Assembly (NCBI RefSeq): GCF_022345965.1
Contig: NZ_JAKRMU010000003.1
Coordinates: 186,001-250,000, forward strand
DNA length: 64,000 bases
Source: Corynebacterium sp. ACRQK
GTDB lineage: Bacteria; Actinomycetota; Actinomycetes; Mycobacteriales; Mycobacteriaceae
Reading direction: 5' to 3'
Each line of letters opens with the position of its first letter. The first letter of the stretch is position 1. The translations under genes were made by a program, and so were the position numbers. This document shows positions 9,960 through 18,276 of the stretch, one piece after another. The notes under the pieces were generated by a model, which saw only the letters and a program-made list of their open reading frames with translations, made no database searches and had not been told where the DNA came from.

Positions 9960-10646
9960 CTATTCGCCGGTCTTGTAGCCGATCCCGCGGACAGTCTGGA
10001 TGATCTTCGGATCATCCGGGTCCTTCTCCACCTTCGAGCGCAGGCGCTGGATGTGGACATTCACCAGGCGGGTGTCGCTGGACTTGCGGTAGCCCCACAC
10101 CTGCTCCAGTAGTTCCTCGCGGGAGAACACTTGACGTGGGCGAGAGGCCAGCGTGACCAGCAGATCAAACTCGATCGGGGTCAGCGCGATCTCCTGGCCA
10201 TCCCGGATCACTTGGTGGCCGGGCACGTCGATCTTCAGGTCTGCCACCTCGATCGTCTCCGCAGGTGCCTCCTCGGGGGTGCGGCGCAGGCGAGCCCGCA
10301 CTCGCGCCACCAGCTCCTTCGGCTTAAACGGCTTGTGCACGTAGTCATCGGCACCAGATTCCAGGCCCAGTACCACGTCCACGGTGTCGGTGCGTGCCGT
10401 CAGCATGACGATCGGCACCGTGGAACTTTCGCGGATCGCCTTGCACACGTCAATGCCGTTCATGCCGGGCAGCATGACGTCCAACAGGATGAGGTCCGGG
10501 TTGTGTTCCTCCGCGGCCTTCACGGCCTCTACGCCGTCGCCCACGACCACGGTGCGAAAGCCCTCACCCTGCAAAACAATGGTGAGCATTTCCGCGATTG
10601 CCGGGTCGTCGTCGACCACCAGAATCTTCGTTTCCACGGTTGTCAT
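9960..10646 (-). CDS. mtrA: Response regulator MtrA
   Basis: A 228-residue OmpR/PhoB-type regulator. The receiver domain has the acidic pocket VVDDDP and the phosphorylated Asp56 in LILLDVMLPG. The C-terminal winged helix spans about 130-225 and ends in the conserved GIGYKTGE. In corynebacteria MtrA controls cell-wall hydrolase and osmoprotection genes; in mycobacteria it is essential and linked to oriC. Its ATG overlaps the tmk stop in an ATGA, so translation is coupled to tmk. Confidence 0.97.
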   Translation of the reverse strand: MTTVETKILVVDDDPAIAEMLTIVLQGEGFRTVVVGDGVEAVKAAEEHNPDLILLDVMLPGMNGIDVCKAIRESSTVPIVMLTARTDTVDVVLGLESGADDYVHKPFKPKELVARVRARLRRTPEEAPAETIEVADLKIDVPGHQVIRDGQEIALTPIEFDLLVTLASRPRQVFSREELLEQVWGYRKSSDTRLVNVHIQRLRSKVEKDPDDPKIIQTVRGIGYKTGE

Positions 10647-11293
10647 CCTCTCATTTCTTCCAGCAGGTCCGCGACCTTAGCCGCGCGGGCCTCGTAATCG
10701 TCTCCGGTGCTGTCGACTGTCACCCACGGGCTCAGCCACTGCTGCTCCGCCAGCGCCCGGTAGGCACGGACGGTGCGTTCCTGCAGGCTGCTGTCCCGCT
10801 CGTAAGCATCCCGCGCCCGCGATTGGTCCTGAGCCTCCCGAGACTCGGCGCGTTGCCCGGCGACAGCTGCCTCGACGTCCACCAGGATCTGCAGGTCGGG
10901 CGCTGGCACTCCCAGCTTGTCCTGCTCCAACTGCGTCACCCACGTGCCGACCTCGGCTACGTCACCGTCGACTCGCGCGGCGGAGTAGGCGACGTTGGAG
11001 GCGGTGTAGCGGTCGATCAGAATCACGTAGCCATCTGCGTCGAAGTCCGCCAGTTCCGCCCCAATCTCGGCGCGGTCGAGAGCGAACAGGGCGGCCATGC
11101 CGTGCACGGAATCGATCAGGTCACCCAGGTTCTCGTGCAGCGCCTCTCGCGCCAGCATCGCCGGGTGGGATTCCTCGTAACGCGGGAACGCGATGCGCGC
11201 TACCGGCACCTCGCGCTCCACCAATTCCTTTTCTACGGCCGTGACCAGGGTGTTCTTTCCGGCGCCGTCGACCCCTTCAAAGCTAACGATCAT
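10643..11293 (-). CDS. tmk: Thymidylate kinase
   Basis: A 216-residue dTMP kinase that makes dTDP from dTMP and ATP for DNA synthesis. The P-loop GVDGAGKNT lies at about residues 7-15 and the substrate motif DRYTASN near residue 97. Its length is normal. It begins 2 bp after sahH and overlaps mtrA, placing nucleotide metabolism inside the mtrAB transcript, the order also known in mycobacteria. Confidence 0.95.
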   Translation of the reverse strand: MIVSFEGVDGAGKNTLVTAVEKELVEREVPVARIAFPRYEESHPAMLAREALHENLGDLIDSVHGMAALFALDRAEIGAELADFDADGYVILIDRYTASNVAYSAARVDGDVAEVGTWVTQLEQDKLGVPAPDLQILVDVEAAVAGQRAESREAQDQSRARDAYERDSSLQERTVRAYRALAEQQWLSPWVTVDSTGDDYEARAAKVADLLEEMRG

Positions 11294-11295
11294 TT

Positions 11296-12735
11296 TTAGT
11301 AGCGGTAGTGCTCCGGCTTGAACGGGCCGGCAACATCCACGCCGATGTATTCAGCCTGTTCCTTAGTCAGCGTCGTCAGCTTGCCGCCGAGCGCCTCGAC
11401 GTGGATGCGCGCAACCTTCTCGTCCAGGATCTTCGGCAGGCGGTAGACGTCATTGCCGTACTGGTCGGACTTCGTGTACAGCTCGATCTGCGCGATCGTC
11501 TGGTCGGCGAAGGAGTTGGACATCACGAACGACGGGTGGCCGGTGGCGTTGCCCAGGTTCAGCAGGCGCCCCTCGCTCAGCACCACGATGGAGACCGGGT
11601 CGCCGTTGGCGCTTGGGAAGGTGAACTCGTCCACCTGTGGCTTAATGGTCACGCGGCTGACGTCCTCGCGGTGCAGCAGGCTGGCCATGTCGATTTCGTT
11701 GTCGAAGTGGCCGATGTTGCCGAGCACTGCGTGGTTCTTCATCATCTGCATGTGCTCAAACGTGATGATTCCGAGGTTGCCCGTTGCGGTGATGACGATG
11801 TCGGCGTCGCCAATAAAGTCCTCTACCTGCACGACCTCGAAGCCGTCCATGAGCGCCTGCAGTGCGTTGATCGGGTCGACCTCGGTGACCTTCACGATCG
11901 CGCCCTGACCCCCCAGCGCCTCAGCACAGCCCTTGCCAACATCGCCATAACCACACAGCAGTACCGACTTACCACCGATCAGCATGTCGGTCGCGCGGTT
12001 GATGCCGTCGATCAGGGAGTGGCGGGTGCCGTAGCGGTTGTCGAACTTCGACTTTGTCACCGCATCGTTGACGTTCATCGCCGGGAAGGGCAGCAGCCCC
12101 TGTTCCGCGAAGTGGTACAGGCGGTGCACGCCCGTCGTCGTTTCTTCGGTTACGCCCTTGATGTTTTCTGACGCCCGGCTCCAGAACTTACCGTCCTCCG
12201 CCAAGGTTTCACGCAGCATTCCGAGGAAGGCCTTGTACTCGTCTGCGTCCTGCTCTTCCGCGTCGGGGACAAGGCCGGCGTTTTCGAATTCCATGCCCTT
12301 GATGACGGCCATGGTCGCGTCGCCACCGTCGTCGAGGATCATGTTGGCCTCCACGCCTTCACCCCAGGTGAAGATCTGCTTCAGGCACCACCAGTACTCG
12401 TCCAGGGTCTCGCCCTTCCAGGCGAAGACCGGTACGCCGGCGGGAGCCTCCGGGGTGCCGTCGCCGACGACGATGGCCGCAGCGGCTTCGTCTTGGGTGG
12501 AGAAGATGTTGCAGGATGCCCAGCGCACCTCTGCGCCGAGGGCCACCAGGGTTTCGATGAGCACAGCGGTCTGCACGGTCATGTGGATGGAACCGGCGAT
12601 GCGGGCACCCTTCAGGGGCTGCTCTTCTGCGTATTCGCTGCGCAGCTGCATCAGCCCGGGCATCTCGTACTCCGCCAGGCGGATCTGGTGGCGGCCGGCC
12701 TCAGCCAGCGAGAGATCCTTGACTTTAAACTCCAT
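11296..12735 (-). CDS. sahH: S-adenosylhomocysteinase
   Basis: A 479-residue NAD-dependent enzyme that splits S-adenosylhomocysteine into adenosine and homocysteine, removing the inhibitor of methyltransferases. The NAD-binding Rossmann motif [10 protein letters not shown], the GHFDNEID loop and the C-terminal FKPEHYRY (Lys/Tyr contacts to NAD of the neighbouring subunit) are all present. It is the likely first gene of the tmk-mtrAB-lpqB-comF run. The 79-bp upstream gap holds a short AGAC-A-GTCT palindrome. The adenosine it releases could feed the adenosine deaminase encoded at 60.9-62.2 kb. Confidence 0.97.
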   Translation of the reverse strand: MEFKVKDLSLAEAGRHQIRLAEYEMPGLMQLRSEYAEEQPLKGARIAGSIHMTVQTAVLIETLVALGAEVRWASCNIFSTQDEAAAAIVVGDGTPEAPAGVPVFAWKGETLDEYWWCLKQIFTWGEGVEANMILDDGGDATMAVIKGMEFENAGLVPDAEEQDADEYKAFLGMLRETLAEDGKFWSRASENIKGVTEETTTGVHRLYHFAEQGLLPFPAMNVNDAVTKSKFDNRYGTRHSLIDGINRATDMLIGGKSVLLCGYGDVGKGCAEALGGQGAIVKVTEVDPINALQALMDGFEVVQVEDFIGDADIVITATGNLGIITFEHMQMMKNHAVLGNIGHFDNEIDMASLLHREDVSRVTIKPQVDEFTFPSANGDPVSIVVLSEGRLLNLGNATGHPSFVMSNSFADQTIAQIELYTKSDQYGNDVYRLPKILDEKVARIHVEALGGKLTTLTKEQAEYIGVDVAGPFKPEHYRY

Positions 12736-12778
12736 GGGTGGGGTGACTCCTCGGTAAAATTCTCAGGGTATAGCTTCC

Positions 12779-12787
12779 AGACAGTCT
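12779..12787. promoter_or_regulatory. Short palindrome upstream of sahH
   Basis: A perfect 9-bp palindrome AGAC-A-GTCT lies 44 bp before the sahH start. In C. glutamicum sahH is repressed by McbR through TAGAC-N6-GTCTA. Here the half-sites resemble that motif but the spacing is 1, not 6, so assignment to McbR is doubtful. Confidence 0.2.
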
Positions 12788-12814
12788 ACTAGCTCGGGTT
12801 CTTGCGCTCGCGCA

Positions 12815-13195
12815 TTAGCTTAAGGCCTCGACAAATGTTTCCAGCCCCTCTGCCTCTAGGTCTTCCTCGCCTTCGCGTCGTTCCATTTCCCCGTCCAGCA
12901 GCTGCAGCGCAACTTCCTGCAGGTTGGTTGGGCATTCACCGATGTGGGCGCGGATAAAGGGGTGTTCGTCAGCCACCGTTGCCGTGCTGAAGGGCGCGCC
13001 GCCCCAGATGGCTGCGACCGTGGCCGCGCACAGGCCGATGGAGTAGTCCACCGAACCGGATTGTTCTTCGCGCAGGGCGAGGTTCACGGCGTCCACGAGA
13101 CCCCCAGCTACCTCGGGACCGTCCAGGTCGGCCAGTTCGTCCAGGAAGTCCACGTTGTCTTCCTGCGAGAAGATGAATTCGTCCCAGTTGCTCAT
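12815..13195 (-). CDS. DUF4259-like protein
   Basis: A 126-residue soluble acidic protein. The N-terminal WDEFIFSQEDNVDFLDEL resembles the W-x-x-x-F-x-N-D-x-A-x-D-F motif of DUF4259 proteins, which are small and of unknown function. The start at 13195 (MSNWDEF) is chosen because an AAAGGG ribosome-binding site precedes it; a GTG-type start eight codons upstream is possible but lacks such a site. It lies upstream of sahH on the same strand but 79 bp away, and is divergent from the next gene. Confidence 0.7.
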   Translation of the reverse strand: MSNWDEFIFSQEDNVDFLDELADLDGPEVAGGLVDAVNLALREEQSGSVDYSIGLCAATVAAIWGGAPFSTATVADEHPFIRAHIGECPTNLQEVALQLLDGEMERREGEEDLEAEGLETFVEALS

Positions 13196-13349
13196 GGTGC
13201 TGCCCTTTCTGTCACTCAATTACCGACTGTAGCGCGTTTACACGCCCAACAACTGTGGTCAAAACCGCATATCCCTGCTAGGCTCTGTTGTGCCTTAACC
13301 AAATTGTGATCTTTATTGAAGTATCTTTGCCGAAAAGGAGGTGAGCCAG

Positions 13350-14159
13350 ATGGCCGAAGGAGAACAACGCGGCGCCGAAGAAGAAAAGGGCACCGCCGTC
13401 ATCTACGAGACCGGCGAGCAGCACTCCCCGGTTCCCCGCGCCATCAGCGGCATCGCCATCGTCGGCTTAGTCTTGGCTGGAGTCATCGGCGTCTGGACCT
13501 GGCAGTCGGGTTCGGAGGCCACCTCCCCGAAGCGCAATACGACAGAGGAGTCGACTGTCGCCATCAGCACAGGAGCGGCTTCCCAGGATCACGATGTGGT
13601 TTCCGACGAGCCGACCTCGCAGCCGAAGCCTCCTGCCTACTCCACGCGCGCCCCGCAGTCCGGGAATGGGTCGAACTTCAGCAATGTCGCCCCGCTGGGC
13701 CAGGATCCCTACCTGCCGCCCAACGCCTGGAACGGCCAGCAGAACAACGCCTGGAACGGCCAGCAGAACAACGGCTCGCAGCCATCCGAGACCATCGTCG
13801 CGGAAGGCCTGGAGTCCCCCGGGCAGGCACAGCAGCCACAGGTTCCGCCCCAGCCCCCGTCGACCCAGCAGGCTCCACAGGTCTCGTCGGCTCTGCCGGG
13901 CGCGTCGCAGGCGGAACAGCCCGGCACAACTAAGCCCGGCCCCGTCACCGAGACCGGCGAGACCACGGACGGCAGCGCCGAGATCCCATTCCCGACGGAT
14001 GGCTTCCCTCTGGAGCCTTCCGACTCGACTAAGACCACCGAGCCGCAGCACGGGACTGACGAGGCCGAGGATCCAAAGGAACCTAACAGCATTGAGGCCT
14101 CAGACGGCCCCACCGACACCACGGCAGGATCGAAGCCTAAGCCCCGGGACGGGCGATAA
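13350..14159 (+). CDS. Single-pass membrane protein with Pro/Gln/Thr-rich outer tail
   Basis: Not recognised. The 269-residue product has a short charged cytoplasmic N-terminus, one membrane helix (about residues 30-48) and a long extracytoplasmic tail rich in Pro, Gln, Ser, Thr and Asn with no folded domain visible. Residues around 125-140 are two copies of an AWNGQQNN unit. The ATG at 13350 is chosen because the strong AAGGAGG site ends 8 nt upstream. The tail composition suggests a wall-spanning or glycosylated segment, which is inference. Its 3' end overlaps manA on the other strand by 23 bp. Confidence 0.7.
   Translation: MAEGEQRGAEEEKGTAVIYETGEQHSPVPRAISGIAIVGLVLAGVIGVWTWQSGSEATSPKRNTTEESTVAISTGAASQDHDVVSDEPTSQPKPPAYSTRAPQSGNGSNFSNVAPLGQDPYLPPNAWNGQQNNAWNGQQNNGSQPSETIVAEGLESPGQAQQPQVPPQPPSTQQAPQVSSALPGASQAEQPGTTKPGPVTETGETTDGSAEIPFPTDGFPLEPSDSTKTTEPQHGTDEAEDPKEPNSIEASDGPTDTTAGSKPKPRDGR
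13722..13769 (+). repeat. Two perfect 24-bp tandem copies inside the Pro/Gln-rich gene
   Basis: Bases 13722-13745 and 13746-13769 are identical and in frame, encoding NAWNGQQN twice. Such a repeat can change copy number by slippage without breaking the reading frame. Confidence 0.9.
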
Positions 14160-15219
14160 AGGCCTTCCCGCTCACACACGCTTCCTCGCCAGCGGGCACC
14201 CACGCGGCGGCGCCGCTGTCCAGGTGCAGCTCCCCACACTCCGTGGCTCCCCCGACGGCCAACACGATTGCCGGCCCGGCGACTTCTGCCTCCCCGTCCA
14301 CTCTGCGCAAGCTGAATTCCTCCGCCGGAGTGTGGTACACCCCATCCGCATCGGCCTGCAGGCGCGGATCCGCGAGCTCCTCCCAGCGCACCACGCTCAG
14401 CAGCTCCTCGACATCGATGTGCTTCGGCGTTAGCCCGCAGCGCAGCACGTTGTCCGAGTTCGCCATGATCTCCACGCCGGTGCCGCGCACATAGGCGTGC
14501 AGCTGCCCGGCATCCAGGTATAGCGCTTCGCCTTCCTGCAGAACCACGCGGTTGAGCAGCAGCGCAAACAGCACCCCTCGGTCGTTCGGGTACTGCTGCT
14601 CCAGGCGCAACACCAGGTCCGCCACCTCGCCCACCCAATCGTCCGCGTTGGCCACAAGCTCCCGGCAGCGCCGCGTGAGGGCGTCAATAGTCTCCGGAAG
14701 ATCCCCCGGCGGCATGTGCAGCGCGCACTCGACCGCACCGCGCAGATCGCCGCGCAGGAAATCCAGCTCGGGCAGGGCCAGCCGATCCAGCAGCTCGGCA
14801 GTGCGGGCGACCGGCCGGAAGCCCGCCATCGCCTCGAACTCACCCAGGGCGACCAGCAGCTCGGGTTTGTGATTGTCGTCCTTGTAGTTGCGCTCGAAGG
14901 CGTCGCGGGCGATCCCGGCGGCCTCGTCGGCGGCGAATCCCGCCTCGGCCTGTGCCTTCGTCGGATGCACCTGAATGCTCAGTGCGCGCTCAGCGGCCAG
15001 CAGCTTCAGCAGGAACGGCAGGCTCTTGCGCCCCTGTCCCAGCTGCCCTTCGGGGTCGGCCTCGATCAGGTCCAGCAGCACCCCAGGCGCCCCCGGGTGG
15101 GCGCCGAACCACAGCTCAGCTTCGGGTTTTTCGGTGGGAGTCGGCCGCCCCTGCAGCTTCGCCAGAGACTCGTGTGACCCCCAGGCGTAGTTCTGGACAG
15201 CACCTTCGATGCGGCGCAT
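14137..15219 (-). CDS. manA: Mannose-6-phosphate isomerase, class I
   Basis: A 360-residue zinc-dependent type I phosphomannose isomerase that interconverts fructose-6-P and mannose-6-P. The N-terminal NYAWGSHESL, the zinc-site region SIQVHPTKAQAEAGF and the downstream AGQLHAYVRGTGVEIM are conserved. It feeds the adjacent phosphomannomutase, and through GDP-mannose pyrophosphorylase the synthesis of lipomannan and lipoarabinomannan. Nine base pairs separate it from pmm upstream; the SIS-domain gene found between the two in mycobacteria is absent here. Confidence 0.95.
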   Translation of the reverse strand: MRRIEGAVQNYAWGSHESLAKLQGRPTPTEKPEAELWFGAHPGAPGVLLDLIEADPEGQLGQGRKSLPFLLKLLAAERALSIQVHPTKAQAEAGFAADEAAGIARDAFERNYKDDNHKPELLVALGEFEAMAGFRPVARTAELLDRLALPELDFLRGDLRGAVECALHMPPGDLPETIDALTRRCRELVANADDWVGEVADLVLRLEQQYPNDRGVLFALLLNRVVLQEGEALYLDAGQLHAYVRGTGVEIMANSDNVLRCGLTPKHIDVEELLSVVRWEELADPRLQADADGVYHTPAEEFSLRRVDGEAEVAGPAIVLAVGGATECGELHLDSGAAAWVPAGEEACVSGKAFIARPGA

Positions 15220-15228
15220 ATGTGCCTC

Positions 15229-16605
15229 CTAAGCCCGGATCACGGCGAGTGCTTCGTCGACGATGGCCTGTACTCCCTCGTCGTCGCGCGCCTCGACGTT
15301 GAGGCGCAGCAGCGGTTCGGTATTTGACGCCCGCACGTTCAGCCACGAGCCGTCCTGCAGCTCGATGGTCACGCCATCCAGCCGGTCGACGGATGCAGTG
15401 CGGTCGGCGAAGGCCTCCACCACGGCCTCGGTGCGTCCCGCCTGGTCGGCCACCTCGGAGTTGATCTCCCCGGAGGCACGGTAGGTCTCGTAGGCCCGCT
15501 TCAGCTCGGAGAGCGGCTTATCCTGTCCGCCAAGGGTAGCCAGCACATGCAAGGCGGCCAGCATGCCGGAGTCCGCGTTGAAGAAGTCGCTGAAGTAGTA
15601 GTGGGCGGAATGCTCGCCGCCGAAGACGGCGCCTTCCTTGGCCATCTGGGCCTTGATGAAGGAGTGGCCCACGCGGGTGCGCACCGGCTTGCCACCCTTG
15701 GCCTCCACCAGTTCGCGTACGGACTTGGAGGTGATCAGGTTGTGGATGATCGTCGCGCCCGGCTGCTCGTCCAGGTAGCGCTCGGCGATCATGGCGCAAA
15801 TGGTGGAGGGGGATACAGCCTCGCCCAGTTCGTCCACGATGAAGCAGCGGTCCGCGTCGCCGTCGAACGCGATGCCGAGGTCCGCACCCTTCTCCAAGGT
15901 GAACTTCTGCAAATCCACCAAGTTCTTCGGGTCCAGCGGGTTGGCCTCGTGGTTCGGGAAATTGCCGTCGAGCTCGAAGTAGAGGTCAAAGATCTCCAGC
16001 GACTCCTGCTTCAGCACGGCGGGAACGGTCAGCCCGCCCATGCCGTTGCCCGCGTCCACCGCGACCTTCAGTGGGCGGATGCTCAGCGGCACCAGGTTGT
16101 TCAGGTACTCGGCGTAGCCTTCCAGCACATCCTCGGTGGTGCTAGTGCCGGGCTCGCCGTCGTAGGCGGGGATGCCTTCGACCAGTTCGTTGGAAATGCG
16201 ATCCAGGCCGGAATCCTGCCCCACCGGGCGGGCGCCGGCACGACAGAGCTTGATGCCGTTGTACTTCGCCGGGTTGTGGGAGGCGGTGAACATGGCACCC
16301 GGGCATTCCTTCACACCGCTGGCGTAGTACAGCTCGTCGGTGCTGGTGAGTCCCAGGGTGATGGTGTCCAACCCCTGCGCGTTCACACCTTCGGCGAAGG
16401 CGGCGGCCAGACTCGGGGAGCTGTCGCGCATATCGTGGCCGATGACGATCGTCTCCGCGCCCTCTTCGTGCATCAGGCGGGCGAAGGAGGCCGCCACGTC
16501 GCGCACGAACTGCTCGTTGAGGAATCCGGCGCCCTCGCCGACAACTCCACGGACGTCATAGGCCTTGATGGCCGCTGCTACGTCTTTGGGGGAATGGGTA
16601 GCCAT
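15229..16605 (-). CDS. manB: Phosphomannomutase (PmmA type)
   Basis: A 458-residue alpha-D-phosphohexomutase that converts mannose-6-P to mannose-1-P. The phosphoserine is Ser109 in TASHNP, the metal loop is DGDADRC near residue 250, the sugar-specificity loop is GGEHSAHYYF and the phosphate-binding loop near the end is RASNTEPLLR. It lies between manA and a DUF3499 gene and belongs to the GDP-mannose supply pathway. A second hexomutase (pmmB type) lies at 50.1-51.6 kb. Gene names for these enzymes vary between species. Confidence 0.93.
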   Translation of the reverse strand: MATHSPKDVAAAIKAYDVRGVVGEGAGFLNEQFVRDVAASFARLMHEEGAETIVIGHDMRDSSPSLAAAFAEGVNAQGLDTITLGLTSTDELYYASGVKECPGAMFTASHNPAKYNGIKLCRAGARPVGQDSGLDRISNELVEGIPAYDGEPGTSTTEDVLEGYAEYLNNLVPLSIRPLKVAVDAGNGMGGLTVPAVLKQESLEIFDLYFELDGNFPNHEANPLDPKNLVDLQKFTLEKGADLGIAFDGDADRCFIVDELGEAVSPSTICAMIAERYLDEQPGATIIHNLITSKSVRELVEAKGGKPVRTRVGHSFIKAQMAKEGAVFGGEHSAHYYFSDFFNADSGMLAALHVLATLGGQDKPLSELKRAYETYRASGEINSEVADQAGRTEAVVEAFADRTASVDRLDGVTIELQDGSWLNVRASNTEPLLRLNVEARDDEGVQAIVDEALAVIRA

Positions 16606-16621
16606 GGGGGGGTTCCTTTCG

Positions 16622-17056
16622 CTAGTGCTGGTCGCGAACCGCGCGCAGGTGGCGGCGCGGCGTGGACCGGGGCAGGTTCTTCATGGAGGGATGGTGCGGC
16701 GTGGCTTCGGGGATCTCCGAGCGCCGGTAGAGCCGGGGGGCCGGTTGCGCTTCCGCCTGCTTCTCGTGCTCGGCGGCCTGCTGCACGGCCTCGGCCAGCG
16801 CCATCAGGTCTTCTTCCTCGGCGTCGGAAGCTGTGTCCTCGCCCACCACGGGCTCGTCGGCGAATTCCAACGTCCAACCCTGCGGGACGGTGGTGCGGCG
16901 GGCGTGGTTTTCACAAAGGTCCCACCGGTGAGGGTTTCCGCTAACGCTCAGCGGCCCCACGATGGCCAGCTGCTCTGCATAGTTGAACTCCAGCGTGGCA
17001 ACGGCGGGCTTGCCGCAGCCGGGGCGAGAGCATTGTCGGATAAAAGTCACGCGCAT
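16622..17056 (-). CDS. DUF3499 protein (Rv3258c-like)
   Basis: A 144-residue protein with an N-terminal cysteine/histidine module: CSRPGCGKPAVATLEF, then DLCENHARR and PQGW, the hallmark of DUF3499 in actinobacteria. The three Cys and one His look like a zinc site. The C-terminal half is acidic and then basic, and probably disordered. The start at 17056 (MRVTFIRQ) is taken because the homology begins at once and the upstream open frame runs into the divergent gene. Function is unknown. It is transcribed with pmm and manA. Confidence 0.88.
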   Translation of the reverse strand: MRVTFIRQCSRPGCGKPAVATLEFNYAEQLAIVGPLSVSGNPHRWDLCENHARRTTVPQGWTLEFADEPVVGEDTASDAEEEDLMALAEAVQQAAEHEKQAEAQPAPRLYRRSEIPEATPHHPSMKNLPRSTPRRHLRAVRDQH

Positions 17057-17118
17057 TAGTGTAGCCCTTTTACTCTGGCTTTCGAGCGTGCCCTCGTGGC
17101 ATGTCGCCACGGCGCGGT

Positions 17119-17124
17119 TAAGAT
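17119..17124 (+). promoter_or_regulatory. -10 box for a leaderless start
   Basis: TAAGAT ends 8 nt before the ATG at 17133, which places the transcription start on the start codon. No ribosome-binding site is present and no clear -35 is seen. Confidence 0.5.
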
Positions 17125-17132
17125 GTGTTCCT

Positions 17133-17585
17133 ATGAAGCAGGACGCGCGCATGAGGCAGGACCCCCGCGGCAGGGGCATCCGAGGCATCTTGCTGCCGGA
17201 GGTGCCGCGGAACAAGTCGCGTTCGGAGCGCTTCGACGATGCAGTCTTGGATGCGTTCGAGCCTATTTTGGAGCGTTTTGACGCCGAACTTTCCAGCCTC
17301 GATGTCGCCGTCGACGTCGTGCCGCGCATGCGGCTGAGCACGGGTTATCGGCAGTGGCCGGAAGATGTGGTCGCCGATGGTCAGGTTCCGCTAGGCCGGC
17401 TAGTAACTGCCGGCGTGGACAACACTGGCGCTCCTACCCGCCCGCGCATAATTATCTTCCGTCGCCCAGTGGAGTCTCGCGCGGCTTCTGCGCGGGAGCT
17501 ACAGGACATCCTGCGAATGATCATTGTTCGCCTTGTGGCCTGCTATCTGAACGTCTCCCCCAATCAGATCGACCCCCGACTTTAG
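17133..17585 (+). CDS. Metallopeptidase-family-like protein (Rv3259-like)
   Basis: A 150-residue soluble protein located as Rv3259 is, between the DUF3499 gene and whiB2. Family members are often annotated as minimal zincin-like metallopeptidases with a C-terminal HExxH. Here the corresponding helix reads IVRLVACYLNVSP, without the HExxH, so peptidase activity is unlikely from the sequence. The preceding segment RPRIIIFRRPVE is typical. The start is the ATG at 17133, supported by a -10 box that suggests a leaderless mRNA; an ATG six codons later is an alternative. The stop is adjacent to the whiB2 stop. Confidence 0.75.
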   Translation: MKQDARMRQDPRGRGIRGILLPEVPRNKSRSERFDDAVLDAFEPILERFDAELSSLDVAVDVVPRMRLSTGYRQWPEDVVADGQVPLGRLVTAGVDNTGAPTRPRIIIFRRPVESRAASARELQDILRMIIVRLVACYLNVSPNQIDPRL

Positions 17586-17951
17586 TTAGCCGATACGCTT
17601 CTTCAGGCGGCGACGCTCACGCTCGGAGAGGCCGCCCCAGATACCGAAACGCTCGTCGTGCTCCAACGCATATTCCAGGCATTCGTCGCGCACGCCACAG
17701 GCCTGACAGATGCGCTTAGCCTCGCGGGTGGAGCCGCCCTTCTCTGGGAAGAACGCCTCCGGGTCGGTTTGTGCGCAGAGCGCCTGCTCTTGCCAGTCCT
17801 GCTCTACCGCGTCGAAGAGCAGATCGAAGTCCTGCGTCAGATCGAAGAGGTTCTTCTGGCGAGCTTCATTGTCCACGTTCGCCTCCTGCTCTACTGCCGA
17901 GGAGCCGTCAGCAAAGTGGCCACGAAGGGCTGTGTCTACTGACTTTTCCAC
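17586..17951 (-). CDS. whiB2: WhiB2-type iron-sulfur regulator
   Basis: A 121-residue WhiB-family protein (WhcD in C. glutamicum naming). The four cysteines that hold a [4Fe-4S] cluster are at about 59, 82, 85 and 91 (LCA, CQAC, C). The turn GIWGG at 103-107 and the basic tail RERRRLKKRIG contact sigma factor and DNA in characterised members. WhiB2 orthologues act with WhiA in division control. The start is a GTG preceded by a GAGGAG site. A strong sigma-A-type promoter lies 69-97 bp upstream. The N-terminal 50 residues are acidic and variable. Confidence 0.95.
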   Translation of the reverse strand: MEKSVDTALRGHFADGSSAVEQEANVDNEARQKNLFDLTQDFDLLFDAVEQDWQEQALCAQTDPEAFFPEKGGSTREAKRICQACGVRDECLEYALEHDERFGIWGGLSERERRRLKKRIG

Positions 17952-18276
17952 GGGAGTCTCCTCTTCTAATGATCTGATGGTTGCTTGATTACCGGCATCT
18001 CTTTATCGGTCTACTGAAGATTACACACTGGTAATTACACCGCGTCAAGCTTTGAGCAAATCCCTCAAGTCACATCAGCATCATCTGCCACAAACTTCTC
18101 AGCAGCCCCAGCCTCCTGAGAAAATAGGCTCACATCCAACCACAACGTATGCACGAAGCACTATCTAAAACCACAATATATAGACATTTTCCTGAACCTT
18201 TAGTTTAGGACACACTAGATGTAGTGAAATTTGTCTAAATTTTTCCTCGGACGGCAAAAACGCTCAAGAGCCCGCA
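17952..18276. other. Gap of 325 bp between whiB2 and the GDP-mannose pyrophosphorylase gene
   Basis: This stretch is visibly richer in A+T than its surroundings. Its right-hand part for whiB2 holds the promoter described above. From about 18050 to 18276 I see no open frame with a start and ribosome-binding site, no tRNA and no convincing terminator. A weak 7-bp hairpin at 18191-18209 lacks a T run on either side. Confidence 0.6.
18020..18048 (-). promoter_or_regulatory. whiB2 promoter with palindromic spacer
   Basis: On the minus strand TTGACG (18048-18043), a 17-bp spacer and TGTAAT (18025-18020) match the housekeeping consensus closely. The spacer contains the perfect palindrome GTAATTAC (18031-18038), placed where a bound protein would block RNA polymerase. 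A 5' leader of about 60 nt is predicted. Confidence 0.7.

Noticed and set aside
12760..12800. McbR operator upstream of sahH
   Set aside because: Only a 9-bp palindrome is present; the known TAGAC-N6-GTCTA spacing is not met, so it is listed only as a weak site.
15547..16944. Long antisense frame over pmm
   Set aside because: The minus strand has the phosphohexomutase motifs; this frame shows none.
18191..18209. Hairpin as terminator after the GDP-mannose pyrophosphorylase gene
   Set aside because: The 7-bp stem contains a mismatch-like G-T pair and no T run follows on the minus strand.
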